Assembly (NCBI RefSeq): GCF_000003815.2
Contig: NC_049993.1
Span: 9,378,307 to 9,442,306, forward strand
Reading direction: 5' to 3'
DNA length: 64,000 bases
Source: Branchiostoma floridae
Taxonomy: Eukaryota > Chordata > Leptocardii > Amphioxiformes > Branchiostomatidae
This document shows, one piece after another, positions 21,801-31,819 of the stretch. The position numbers and the translations under genes are program-made. Numbering within the stretch: the stretch's first letter is position 1; every line of letters begins with the position of its first letter. Below the pieces are notes generated by a model that worked only from the letters and a program-made list of their open reading frames with translations, made no database searches and was not told where the DNA came from.

Positions 21801-24800
21801 GTGAAGAAGTGTAAGGCTATGTTATTTGGCACTAGGAACAAGCTGCGTCTAGGTACTGATAAACTGACAGTAACTCTTTCTGGCACATGTTTGGAGGTTG
21901 TTTCCAGCTTTAAATATCTCGGTGTCTGGTTTGACTCGTGCCTAACGTGGCAAGATCATATAGATAAATTGTGCAAGGGTGTATCGGCCAGACTAGGTGT
22001 GTTACGGCGTCTTAAGCCAGTTTTGCCAAAACGTACCCTTGAGATGTTATTCAATTGTATGGTCCTTCCCAAATTGGACTACTGCGATGTTGTGTGGGGT
22101 AACTGTGGAAAATGCCTTTCAGATAAGCTACAAAAGCTGCACAACCGGGCTGCTAGAATTGTACTTGGTCTTTCATATGTGTCTCACATCGGTAGTGATG
22201 AACTTTCTAGTCTACACTGGAAAACTCTGGAAACTAGGAGAAATGAACACCTGTTGCATACAGTTTACAAGTCTGTTAACCACCTACTGCCAGATTATCT
22301 CAATGTATTCCATATGGTATCAGAGACTCACAGTTACCCTACTCGCCATAGTTTAAGCCAATCAGTACAGCTCCCACAAATTCACTTGGAATGTGGAAGA
22401 TGTAAGTTTAGCTACAGGGGCGTTTGTCAGTGGAATCATCTTCCAATGACTTTAAAAACGGCTCCCAACATTGCAACATTCAAGCTTATGATGAAACTGG
22501 GCTGACCTCTGACCTCATGACCGGACTGAAGTATGATTATGGAAAACGGTCTTTGTATATATTATTTGTATGTTATGTATGGTGCTGAAGTGTCATGTAT
22601 TATGTGTTATCCAGGGCCCCACTGTAAAGCAGTGCGATGCACTGAGCTGGGCTACCCTGGCTAAAGAAAACAGAATAAAAAAAAAAAAATTGTTTGGATG
22701 TTTCAAGTGTCAAGAGTGGGCATCGTCGTGGATGTAATAAATTTAGTAGATACGTGTTGTGAACCGCCCAGTGCGTTGGAGTGTATGTGCAGACAGATGC
22801 TTCCTAACATGTCGCCCTGTACTGACATGGAGATACAACACCGTAGCACATTGCACACCGCATATATCTACATTGTTCCAAACACGTGTTCAATGTGTTT
22901 CTTGCAGACAGTCCCCACCCCTGTACATGTGATTTCGACACCGACCTGTGTCAGTACACGCAGGACACAACAGACGACTTTGACTGGACACGTAACTCCG
23001 GTCGTACTCCTACGGGCGGCACCGGTCCAACAGGTGATCACACCACTGGCTCAGGTGTGTGCGGAGTTTTAACATCTTAGTTGTTGTTCTTGATGGTGTT
23101 TTTGAGTGTTCGACCAGTTTCATCTTATGGGAAAACCTATGTACTCATAATTCGTCACATTAAATATATAGCGCTGGTATTGAATTTTCAACTGGACGAT
23201 CTGTACAATAAATCATCCCGTGCATATTACAGGTGTCGTAAACCTACTGACGGAGTTACAAGAGGATTGTGTTATGTAGATTTATTTACAATTGGGCGTG
23301 TTAACGTTATCATTTGTACTTTATTTCTGCTTTGAAAGAGCATTGAATAGGTCTAGCCACATTTTTCTCTACTCCAGGACATTACATGTACATCGAATCA
23401 TCACAGAACACGGGGCGAAGAGAGGGAGATATCGCCCGTCTCATATCTCCAACCTATCTCTTGTTTAGCGGGAGTCAGTGTCTTCTGTTCTGGACGTACA
23501 TGTATGGAGTATTCCCAGGTAATAGAATTACTGTGAATGCCTACTGCATTGGTGTTTCCATTGTCAAAATGTTCATCGTTGTACTTTTCATCTGTTTCGA
23601 TGGAATCACAACCAATTGAAAAGTATTCGCTCTTCTATGAAGTCCTAAATGTATTTCTTTATGAGTAACAAAGACATGTTCTAAGAAGTGTTGCCAATAA
23701 TTAACTCTTGACGATTTTCTTACACCAGACTGGGTGTGACATAGCTAGTATTTCTGTCAACTTTGTATCTATCTTTACGTAGACCTTGTACAACACATGC
23801 GTCCTCAGCTCTGGTTCTGGCTGGCAACTCTTCCGACGAAACAAGCGGATAATAGAGACAACAACAACAACAACAAATATACCAACAAAGCTGTTATCTC
23901 TTTTTTACTAGAAAGTCAAGGTGGATGCCCTTCTAGTGGCTGTGTAGGTACACTGAGAGTATCTGTGAACGCTGGAGGTACGACGACTGAGATCTGGAGC
24001 AGATCTGGAAACCAAGGTAACCAGTGGTTCAGCGTCGCTGTGAGCATTCCAGTCACCGGAAGTTACCAGGTCATCTTTGAAGGGGTCAAGGGAGGAAACG
24101 CACATGGTGACATTGCTATAGATGACGTCAGCATCCTACAAGGAGCTTGTCCAGGTGAGACGTCTTTTTTTAATCTGGAGGAAGACGTCACAAGCGCGCG
24201 ATGATGTAACTTTTAGAACGTAATGAACGTGCTGTGTAGATGGTGGGAAGCCTGCTCACCTATCAGGTTATCATACTCTATAGTTATGTTCTTTTTATAC
24301 CGCAGATGTAGATGAGTGCGTTCCGAGAGAAGGCAGGGGACCATGTGACCAGCTGTGCACCGACAATGTGGGAGGTTTCTCCTGTTCCTGTAATGATGGG
24401 TTTACTCTTCATCAAGACGGTCTCACCTGTAATGGTAGGTTTACCTGTTGCCAGTGTAGAATTGTTTGCTAAATGACAACAACCATTATTATCGTGCGAT
24501 ATTGAATCACGTGAATCGTCGTAAAACCGGAGGACGTAATACAGCCAGTTTGGGTCCTGATTTGCCCGTGAACCAGCAGTTTTCGCAACACGAGGTCAAT
24601 CCAGGAGGTCCACCCAAACATGGTGTGACTGTATGTGAACTTACATATCTTAACTGGTGTAACACTAACAGTGCTGATTTGTGACATTGTGTGACACTTA
24701 ATGTATATGTCAGTTGTGTGTTCCAACATACAGCTTCCAGGTAACACAAAGAAGACTTATTTGTGCAGAATTTAGTTCTGATATTTAGCCGTGAACTTTG

Positions 24801-27800
24801 CCCTCACATACCTGCATGTGCTATTCTCCATAGATGTGTTCAATAACATTTTTGATATTCTCTTTTGCTTGTAAGGAGTACAATGTCCGACACTCACAGC
24901 TCCAGAGAACGGCGCGGTGAATGGCACCGGGAACTCCTATCAGGACGAGGTCCAGTTTACCTGTAACCATGGATACCAGCTGATAGGAGATTCCAGCCGG
25001 ACGTGCCAGGCTGACGGGACATGGACTGGAGCGGACCCAACATGCATTGGTAACACCGATAACTTGGTTATATTAGATAGCAGAAAATTTGTTTGTTTCC
25101 CTTTATAAAAGATTAGTTTCTATGTCTTAAATTCCTTCCTACGTAGTACTGGATGCATATTCACCACGTGAAGTTAGAGCAGGAAAATAAGAGTGTCTCA
25201 TGATTATGATTTGGTCACTGAGGGCAACTGATCATGATCGCTTCCTTCTATGCATATATACAGTCTTTCTCACTGATGTGAGATGTGTTTTTAGATGTGA
25301 TGTTACCTATTTTTGGACGAATACGTCATCATCATCTTAATTTTTTTACCTCTTTTCTGCAGGGCCTGCGGATATCACCCCAACATCGGTTCGGACATCA
25401 GCCTTGTCATCAACAGAGATTCGGCTGACATGGTCCCTCGATAATTATGCAGAACAGGTACAGGGATACATTCTTTCTGTGCAACAAGATGGAACCAACG
25501 ATAATACCTCCATTGGGCTTGGACAAGTTTCAAGTCTATCTTGGACAGTGGGTGACCTCACACCCTACACGTACAACGACTTCTGGATCGTCGCCACCTT
25601 CGGAGACTTGCAAAGTGACAGAAGTGAGGTTGTTAGGCAGAGGACGATGCCGGGAGGTAAACATCTGCTTCCTGTTGTTAAAGTTCTGGAATAACATAAC
25701 GTTCTTTCTTGTATATGATACGATATATGATATGATATATGATATGATATGTGTACAAATACAAAACTTAAACTCCATACACATTTTGATCGGCTGTTAT
25801 GTATTTTTATCCAATGAAAACATTTAACATCTATTTCTTAGCTAAATTAGAATAACCAAATGTTCATTATAGTTCCAACAATGCCCCAAAACGTGAGACT
25901 GGCGAACCTGTCCTGGTCGGAGCTGCGCGTGACGTGGGACGAGCCGGACAACTTCTACGGTCCCAAGCGAGGTTACGTCATCAAACTCTACACTTCATCG
26001 GTTTCCGATGTCGTCCAGAACGGGATTGACGTGGGGCAAGATCACACACAGCACAGCTTCAGCGGTCTGGAGGCTGCGAATAGTTACACAGTAGAGGTAA
26101 GCTAATGTAAAATAGATGCCCGTACATAATCTCCAAGCAGATCCTACGGTGCCATAAGATAGTATCAAAGCTGGCCAGGGAGTATAGCCGGCTAAGGGAG
26201 TCAAACGGGCCAGGGAGTATAGCCGGCTAAGGTAGTCAAACGGGCAGTTTGATACTATACATTACGCACCGTGGATCTGGTTCGAGATTAGCCCTTACAA
26301 TACAAATAGATGACATATTCTGCGTTGTTGTTTTCTTTGTTTACCTATGCCATTTTCGATTACGATCTAGGTCCGTGCAAATAACGGCAGGAACACAGGC
26401 CCTCCTGGTAATGCAACAGCACGGACAAGCGATGGATGTGAGTTTTGTCAAATATCCTACTTCTTCCTGTCGCATAATCATATAGCTCATTAAGGAGATA
26501 AAACGATTAAAAAGAGAAATTCAGTCATTTTGAAGTGAGTCAGTCTATGCCTGCACACCTAGAAAATCATCAATCTGACAAGATCCGTGTTTCTCCCAAC
26601 AGTCCCATCATCTCCCACAAACATAATCCGGCAGGAGGAGGGTACCCACTGTGACATCAGCTGGTCATCACCTGCGGTACCCAGGGGAGACATCATCGGA
26701 TATAATGTAAGATTACATTCTACCTTTGTCATTCCAGAATCACTGAAGTAAGTTATTAAAGTAGTATACGCTTTCTGGAGAAAAACTCCCCTCCCAACAT
26801 CAAAGTACATTGAGGGATATCTGCTTGTAACGTTACTGCTGTATTTACTGTATTTGTTGGTGCATTTCTACTCAATATCTTAGGCTAGACTTTTTAAACT
26901 GCGTGAAGTATTTCTTATTCGTCTTCTTCATATTGAGAATGATTGTATGTTTATCACTGACAGGTACACGTCCAATGGTATCATCGAATTGACGATGGAG
27001 AAAGACAGAGGGGTGAATACGTCATGAAGTCAACAAAGTCCACAAGTATCAGACTGCTGAAGTCGACCAAAACGGAGATTCTGGACCTGCTGCCGAACTC
27101 TGTGTACACCATAACCGTGACAGGTTTCACCTACACAGGGGAGGGGAACTTCAGTCAGACTGTCACCTGTACCGTGCCAGAAGGAAGTGAGTTCTGTCTT
27201 AGGTTTGTATTCTAAATGGAGTGCAAAAAGTAACACAAATGCAAGTTTGACATGACAATGCAGTACCCTGATTTTTTCCGCCGTTACATACCTTAATATC
27301 ATTCTAATCTGCAGAGCCTTCTAAACCGGAATCTCCGAAACTGCCTGGCGGAACGAAGGTTGACTCCACAACTTTCCCACTCCAAGTCAAACCGGCACCT
27401 GAGAGAAATGGACCAATAGGGTGAGCCCTCACACACATGGGTGGCGTTTACAAATTTTATTACTTCATTTAGATCCAAGTATCAAATCAAATAATATAAT
27501 AGTTGTCGTCCAACAAGACATCTAATCTGCTACACTTAAAGAATCATTCAAATAGATAACAAGTTAAATATCAAGGTTTACAGAAGTGCACATCGAAGAT
27601 GAAAGTGTATTCATTTATCTATATTTCAATGTCTATTGACAGGATTGACACAAAATCTGTAACGTATTTTGCAGATGTTACCACGTGGTTGTGGTGAAGA
27701 GCAGCAGCACAAACAACATACCAGATCCGGAGATGCTGCAGCCCGACAAGACGTTACAGGAGGCAAAGAACCCCGGAAATGACGCCATCGCTTACATTGC

Positions 27801-29744
27801 CATGGCTCTAACACCGTTAGTTTAATTCATGTTGTACACAACTGTTCTTTTAATGAGCGTAATGCATTAACTGCGTGTGTTAGTAATTTTCGATCTACGG
27901 GGAGTTTCGTACCATTTGGAAGAAGAATCTTGATCTTTACAAAAGTTACGCGTTATGATAAGTAGGGAAACTGTACTGTCGCTGAAATAACGTATACATC
28001 CCAATCATGTTCCGTGCTGCACTGTTCCACAGGGACGCAGTAGGCGAGTCTACTACAGTGACCGTTGGAGATGGGAGAGTGACCAGTTGTAACCCTCAGC
28101 ACGGCGGCCGGAAGAGACGCGCTCTGACATCTGCTGACGTGTATAACCTGGAGTACACCAACTCCCCACTGGAGCCGGGCTCGTCCTACACCGCGTCTGT
28201 CAGGGCTTATGGGCCGGACGATGGAGAACAGGTATATATGGAGACAAACAATTTTTCTGTCAGACTATCCATTCCTACCTGTATGGCATATCTCATCTGA
28301 AAAAGTGTAATGTGAACTAGAGTAAGAATTACTAAAATCACCATTATCTAATGCTGTCTGTATGATATTATGAATGTTCCTAAAACATTAAGATATTCAA
28401 AGCTCATGAAATAGGTTAACGTTACATTGCTTATTTCATCTTCTGTCTTCTGTTTGAACCATTTGTTTCAGCCGTATTTTTCAGCCAGTCAGTACATGGA
28501 TCCAGTATCAACTGGTAAGCACCACATGTCTTATACACGTACATGGTCAGCAGGGTTTTAGTACAGTTTACGGATACAACTATCGTTCCAATATTCACAT
28601 TTTAAGCAGGTTATTGTTTCTTTAAATGTGAAAGATTATGCCTTAGCAAAGATAAAAATATCAAACAATTCAAAATCCATTTGATCACACCTATTCAGCA
28701 TTTAATAAATGTTAGCTCGTGATTTCTCCATGCTTCTTACGTTACAATGTTCTGTTTTATTTTTGTCTCTTTTAATTCAAGCCGCGGAGAAGAGAGAAGG
28801 GATTCCTGCGCTCCTAGTAGGTCTGTATTCAGTTTCTAGTAAAGTCTCCATAACCGCACAATGACTGTAACCCATCACGATACATATAATGATGTAATCG
28901 TTAAATCAAGTTTTTTTTTCAATCTATAGCTAGAAATCGAAAGCATATATCTGCACACTGTGTATAATGAGCCAAATGAATAACAAATAAAAACATTGAA
29001 TGAGTCATTGAATTGAACTTCTGCTTTCAAACCATTAACCGCATCTTTTTGTTTCTTAAGGAATTATCGGCCTGGGTGTAGTTTCGGCCGTTCTTCTGGT
29101 GGCACTTGTTGCTGCAATAGCTGTCATTGTTGTGCAGAAACGAAAGTGAGTGGAAAGAGTCATTCTTGTTTCGTCGTCCCTTCAATACCATCTGAATTGT
29201 GCGTCTAAAAGTCTCTGTCTTCACTTAAAGTCTCAAAGCAGTTGGGAAACAATTAACGAAATGTTAAGATACAACGTTCTAGGTTTCAAAAAGTAATCAA
29301 AATCTACCGTCCCTTGACCTTGTCATTAACATATATAAAAAGGGATAATTATGTTGAATTGAGTTAAAATAATACGCAAAGTTAGACACATAAATGCATC
29401 AAATGCTGTTTTGATCTTTATGTATCGTTTTCAGAATCGCCAGCTTAAAATCAAATCGTGAGGCCAAAAGCACAACCGTTCAAAACGACGCGTTTGACGA
29501 CACGTACTACACAGACACCGTGACAAACCGCGCGAACAACGACGGGACTTACTGTGACGTCATCAATGACGACATCACCAAACGCCGTGGTCCAGCCTAT
29601 GGGAGGAGCCAAGATGGAGAGTACAACACTCCTGATGTGGGTGGTGAGGAGGGGGCCTATCAGACTCTGGACCCACGGACACTTCAGACAGGAAACAATG
29701 AATATCAGAAACTTGCGAAGAAGCGAATTTTCCAGCAGTCGTAA
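18825..29744 (+). CDS. Gene 2: PAN-MAM-EGF-CCP-FN3x3 receptor with ITAM-like tail (complete)
   Basis: Exons: 18825-18879, 19364-19633, 22908-23054, 23378-23518, 23948-24154, 24306-24434, 24876-25049, 25363-25656, 25873-26096, 26371-26437, 26603-26706, 26964-27186, 27315-27420, 27675-27815, 28033-28231, 28472-28514, 28782-28820, 29061-29145, 29435-29744. They sum to 2,958 nt, 985 residues plus TAA, with every junction in phase. The product is a type I membrane receptor: signal peptide, PAN, MAM, cbEGF, sushi, three FN3 units, a membrane-proximal module, TM and a 103-codon tail with paired YxxL motifs. From the first FN3 exon to the stalk, exon sizes match gene 3 almost one for one, yet gene 2 has no phosphatase domain. 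Its N-terminal half and tail match gene 1 instead. Gene 2 is thus a hybrid linking the two types; I know of no standard name for it. Confidence 0.9.
19364..19633 (+). CDS. Gene 2 PAN/apple-like exon
   Basis: 90 codons, phase 1-1. [31 protein letters not shown] and GRCILSRSTKD carry the cysteine spacing of PAN/apple domains. It is very similar to the gene 1 exon 4314-4580. Confidence 0.75.
20060..22690 (+). mobile_element. 5'-truncated non-LTR retrotransposon (CR1/L2-like) with intact 802-codon ORF
   Basis: The open frame 20097-22505 encodes the end of an APE-type endonuclease (LLGDLNCDI, LSDHSF), then a full reverse transcriptase: FLDLKKAFDTV (motif A, about residue 440), GVPQGSVLGPLLF (B) and YADDTALF (C, about residue 528). 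The C-terminus (W-N-H-L-P ... TAP ... TFK) is typical of CR1/L2-group elements. An in-frame stop at about 20057 and the missing start of the endonuclease show 5' truncation, the usual outcome of target-primed reverse transcription. The 3' end is GAATAAA plus a run of A at about 22674-22689. It lies in the intron between the PAN and MAM exons of gene 2, same strand. The uninterrupted frame implies a young insertion. No target-site duplication could be fixed. Confidence 0.9.
22908..24154 (+). CDS. Gene 2 MAM domain (three exons)
   Basis: Exons 22908-23054 (49 codons), 23378-23518 (47) and 23948-24154 (69), all phase 1. The key stretches CDFDTDLCQYTQD, FDWTRNSG, GDIARLISPTY, CLLFWTY and [11 protein letters not shown] match gene 1 exon for exon. 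The third exon is almost identical to those at 566-769 and 7548-7754. Confidence 0.9.
24306..25049 (+). CDS. Gene 2 cbEGF and CCP exons
   Basis: Exon 24306-24434 (43 codons) begins DVDEC, the calcium-binding EGF signature, with six cysteines. Exon 24876-25049 (58 codons) is a sushi domain, nearly identical to gene 1's CCPs but with a one-codon insertion (NGTGNSYQDEV). Both are phase 1-1 cassettes that can be shuffled without breaking frame. Confidence 0.9.
25363..27186 (+). CDS. Gene 2 three FN3 domains
   Basis: FN3-1 is one exon, 25363-25656 (98 codons: LTW ... VQGYILSV ... LTPYTYNDFWIVA). FN3-2 is 25873-26096 plus 26371-26437 (LRVTWDEP, GYVIKLYTS, LEAANSYTVEVRANN). FN3-3 is 26603-26706 plus 26964-27186 (CDISWSSP ... 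[20 protein letters not shown]). Each shows the Trp of strand B and the Tyr-rich strand F of FN3. Exon lengths 294/224/67/104/223 compare with 306/221/67/104/223 in gene 3. The second and third domains are split at the same sites in both genes. Confidence 0.85.
25721..25760. repeat. Short TATGATA microsatellite
   Basis: Imperfect runs of TATGATA/GATATATGATATGATA in the intron after FN3-1 of gene 2. Confidence 0.8.
26140..26277. mobile_element. Small MITE with an internal 36-bp tandem duplication
   Basis: Inverted ends of about 30 bp: GATCCTACGGTGC...ATAGTATCAAA on the left and TTTGATACTAT...GCACCGTGGATC on the right. Between them GGCCAGGGAGTATAGCCGGC is repeated twice with a 36-bp period. 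It lies in the intron that splits FN3-2 of gene 2. Confidence 0.65.
27315..28820 (+). CDS. Gene 2 membrane-proximal module and stalk
   Basis: Exons 27315-27420, 27675-27815, 28033-28231, 28472-28514 and 28782-28820. The segment contains CYHVVVVK, a Pro/Glu-rich stretch, YIAMA, SYTASVRAYGPDDGE and YFSASQYMDP. It resembles the region that follows the FN3 repeats in some receptor tyrosine phosphatases, and it matches gene 3 (41606-43134) and the gene 4 edge exon. Junction phases run 2, 2, 0, 1, 1 and match gene 3. The 39-nt exon 28782-28820 has no counterpart in gene 3. Confidence 0.8.
29061..29744 (+). CDS. Gene 2 transmembrane and ITAM-like tail exons
   Basis: Exon 29061-29145 encodes a hydrophobic helix (IIGLGVVSAVLLVALVAAIA) followed by QKRK. 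Exon 29435-29744 encodes the tail, ending in TAA. Tyrosines sit in [18 protein letters not shown] (29658) and YQKL (29703), the last pair separated by 11 residues. Gene 1 has the same pair, so the motif has been kept in two paralogues while the ectodomains diverged. YxxL could also serve as an endocytic signal. Confidence 0.85.
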
Positions 29745-29832
29745 ATAAACATAGTTACACGCATAGAGCATTAAGAAAGACGCTTCAATCTTTTCTTCAT
29801 TGACTATATCAGTTTAATGCAGTGCTATAGGG

Positions 29833-30042
29833 TACTGTAAATGTATTAAAGTTCGCAGGGATTTGATTTCGCGGTAGTGGGAAAAATGACTTTTCGCGGT
29901 CGATTTAAGTTCGCGGTAACACCGTAGACTGCAGTCTAATACCATAATATAAAAATGTTCGCGGTGGAATTAAATTCGCGGTGAAGTGGTAACCGCGAAA
30001 ACCGCGAACATTTATCAACCGCGAACATTTCTGCATTTACAG
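29833..30042. mobile_element. Palindromic MITE with TTCGCGGT motifs
   Basis: The ends TACTGTAAATG and CATTTACAG are inverted repeats. The body repeatedly holds TTCGCGGT on the left and ACCGCGAA on the right, forming a long imperfect hairpin. It lies in the 3' flank or 3' UTR of gene 2, about 90 bp after the stop. Confidence 0.8.
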
Positions 30043-30211
30043 GATATTATTGTTAGAAGGAACTTGCAATACAGGCATGGTCTGAATTGCTGAGTCGAAC
30101 AATGAATTTCATAGGCACAATGCTATCAATCTATCATCTGCTTCAAATAGATACATAGAAACTTTGGAATGCAGGGCAAATATCGTGATTTGCAAAATAT
30201 GTTTTTATGTC

Positions 30212-30217
30212 AATAAA
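30212..30217 (+). terminator. Candidate poly(A) signal of gene 2
   Basis: AATAAA in CAATAAAATGTATT, about 470 bp after the stop and just past the palindromic MITE. An earlier AATAAA overlaps the stop codon (29744) and is too close to be the sole signal. Confidence 0.4.
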
Positions 30218-30576
30218 ATGTATTCTATATTTATCTTTGTTTAAATTGTGTTTCAAACTGATGTTTTTGATAATATAATTAGTAGCTTTATCAGTCGTTG
30301 GAAGCGTTTCTTTTTACCGTAATTGTATATAGTGATTACCACACTTAGAAATAATATATCTTCATATTGCACCTAGGAGTGGTTGTGTATTAAAGAATTT
30401 TTCACTTCATATTCCATGCTCTGTCTCTGTACTAGCTGTCTCTGGTAACATATATTTATCACATGGACTAACATGAGGTGACCTTAGATATCACAATATA
30501 TTGTACTCAACAGAAACGTCAAAAAAACTTTTAAAAAACTAAACTGGCCTGACACATTTCGTACAAGTAAACAATA

Positions 30577-30965
30577 CCCCGACACGCACCGATTTGAATC
30601 CTAGAGGCCGGTTTTTACGTCCAATTAGACGTGTCAATCAAATCAAGGCGATCTCGCTGTGCTCTCACTGCGACTTAAACGGATGTGTGTAACCTTCGCT
30701 TCCATACTATGAAACTATAGATGTGAGAGTGAAAATACAACAAAACACACAAAGCGTAAATTAAATCATTTTTTAGATATGATTCGTTGAAAGATCAGTC
30801 AAATTTTAGGTCGCAGAGAGAGTGTGGCCTCCATAATTACATCCTATGAATACAGTAAACAAAAGCCGCAGTGTTGTGTTCTGTAAAACCGGTTCAACTG
30901 TAAAGCTTACCCTCGTGCGCCTCGGCAGGGTCACAGAGAAGGCCTTGAGGTTAACGTGACAGAAG
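30577..30965. promoter_or_regulatory. Non-coding blocks shared with the gene 1-gene 2 spacer
   Basis: 30577-30650 matches 16629-16702, and 30827-30965 matches 17145-17287 (GGCCTCCATAATTACA ... GTAAAACCGGTTCAACTGT ... AAGGCCTTGAGGTTAACGTG). The second block is 0.8-1.5 kb upstream of the next gene's signal-peptide exon in both spacers. It could be a shared regulatory element or simply duplication residue. Apart from these blocks, 29745-31761 shows nothing coding. Confidence 0.5.
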
Positions 30966-31761
30966 TAATCAACAAAAAAATGATGTAAACACTGTACTTA
31001 GGTCATGATTTCGACTCTTTACTTTTCTTGTAAATTTTGGGAGAGGAACTACATCGTGTGATTGGGTAAGTAGCTTCTCGTTTGTTCGCTGCCTGGTATT
31101 TGATTTTTATCATGATACGAAAAGTCACGTCTAACTTGGAGCCTAACCCATGGGATTAAAAGATAGAAATTTGTATTCCTAATATAATTTTGTACAAAAA
31201 AAATCACCCAGTAATATTGTAGAAGTAGCTGAAATTAAGACAAGTATGGGCTGTAAGCATACATTGAGAGAACCAAAGCCACTTTTGTATCCTTGACCTA
31301 TCGGTGTCACCATTGTTCAGCCTTGGTAACAGACAGAACATTGCATCAAATCATTGCAACAAGTTTCACAATGGCTTGTTATGTTAGCCTACATCTGGGA
31401 AAGGACTCCAACAGAAGCATTTTGATTCTTAATTAATCATTTCATTATCATTTGATTATCTACGATTATGACCAAGACACGTGAAATCACACATTCGCGT
31501 AGTGATACGTAGCTGAAGTCATTCACACACTTACGACAGATCTTAGTCACAAAAACTATACAAATTCCCCTCCCAAAGGCCTATGGGTGAAAAAGCATTA
31601 CCATACTGTTACTCCATTTGCATATACAAAACCCTTTGTCGTTGGTAGTAACTAAAAACTTCCTTATGACACTTATTTATTCCAGGTTAGGTCTATATCG
31701 TTCAGCGTAGGGATACAATACCACCCAGAAGAGTGAGAAGGAGGAAGTGATTTACATAAAT

Positions 31762-31819
31762 ATGGCAGAGAAAGTTTTGTATGGGCTCCTACTCTGTATG
31801 TTGATCGGCTGTGCAGCAG
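31762..31819 (+). CDS. Gene 3 signal-peptide exon
   Basis: ATG at 31762 begins [19 protein letters not shown], hydrophobic and ending in small residues, then a GTGAGT donor in phase 1. The layout is as in gene 2. Confidence 0.8.

Noticed and set aside
20097-22505. Largest ORF in the window as a host gene
   Set aside because: Its endonuclease and reverse transcriptase motifs identify it as a LINE, and it lies wholly within a gene 2 intron.
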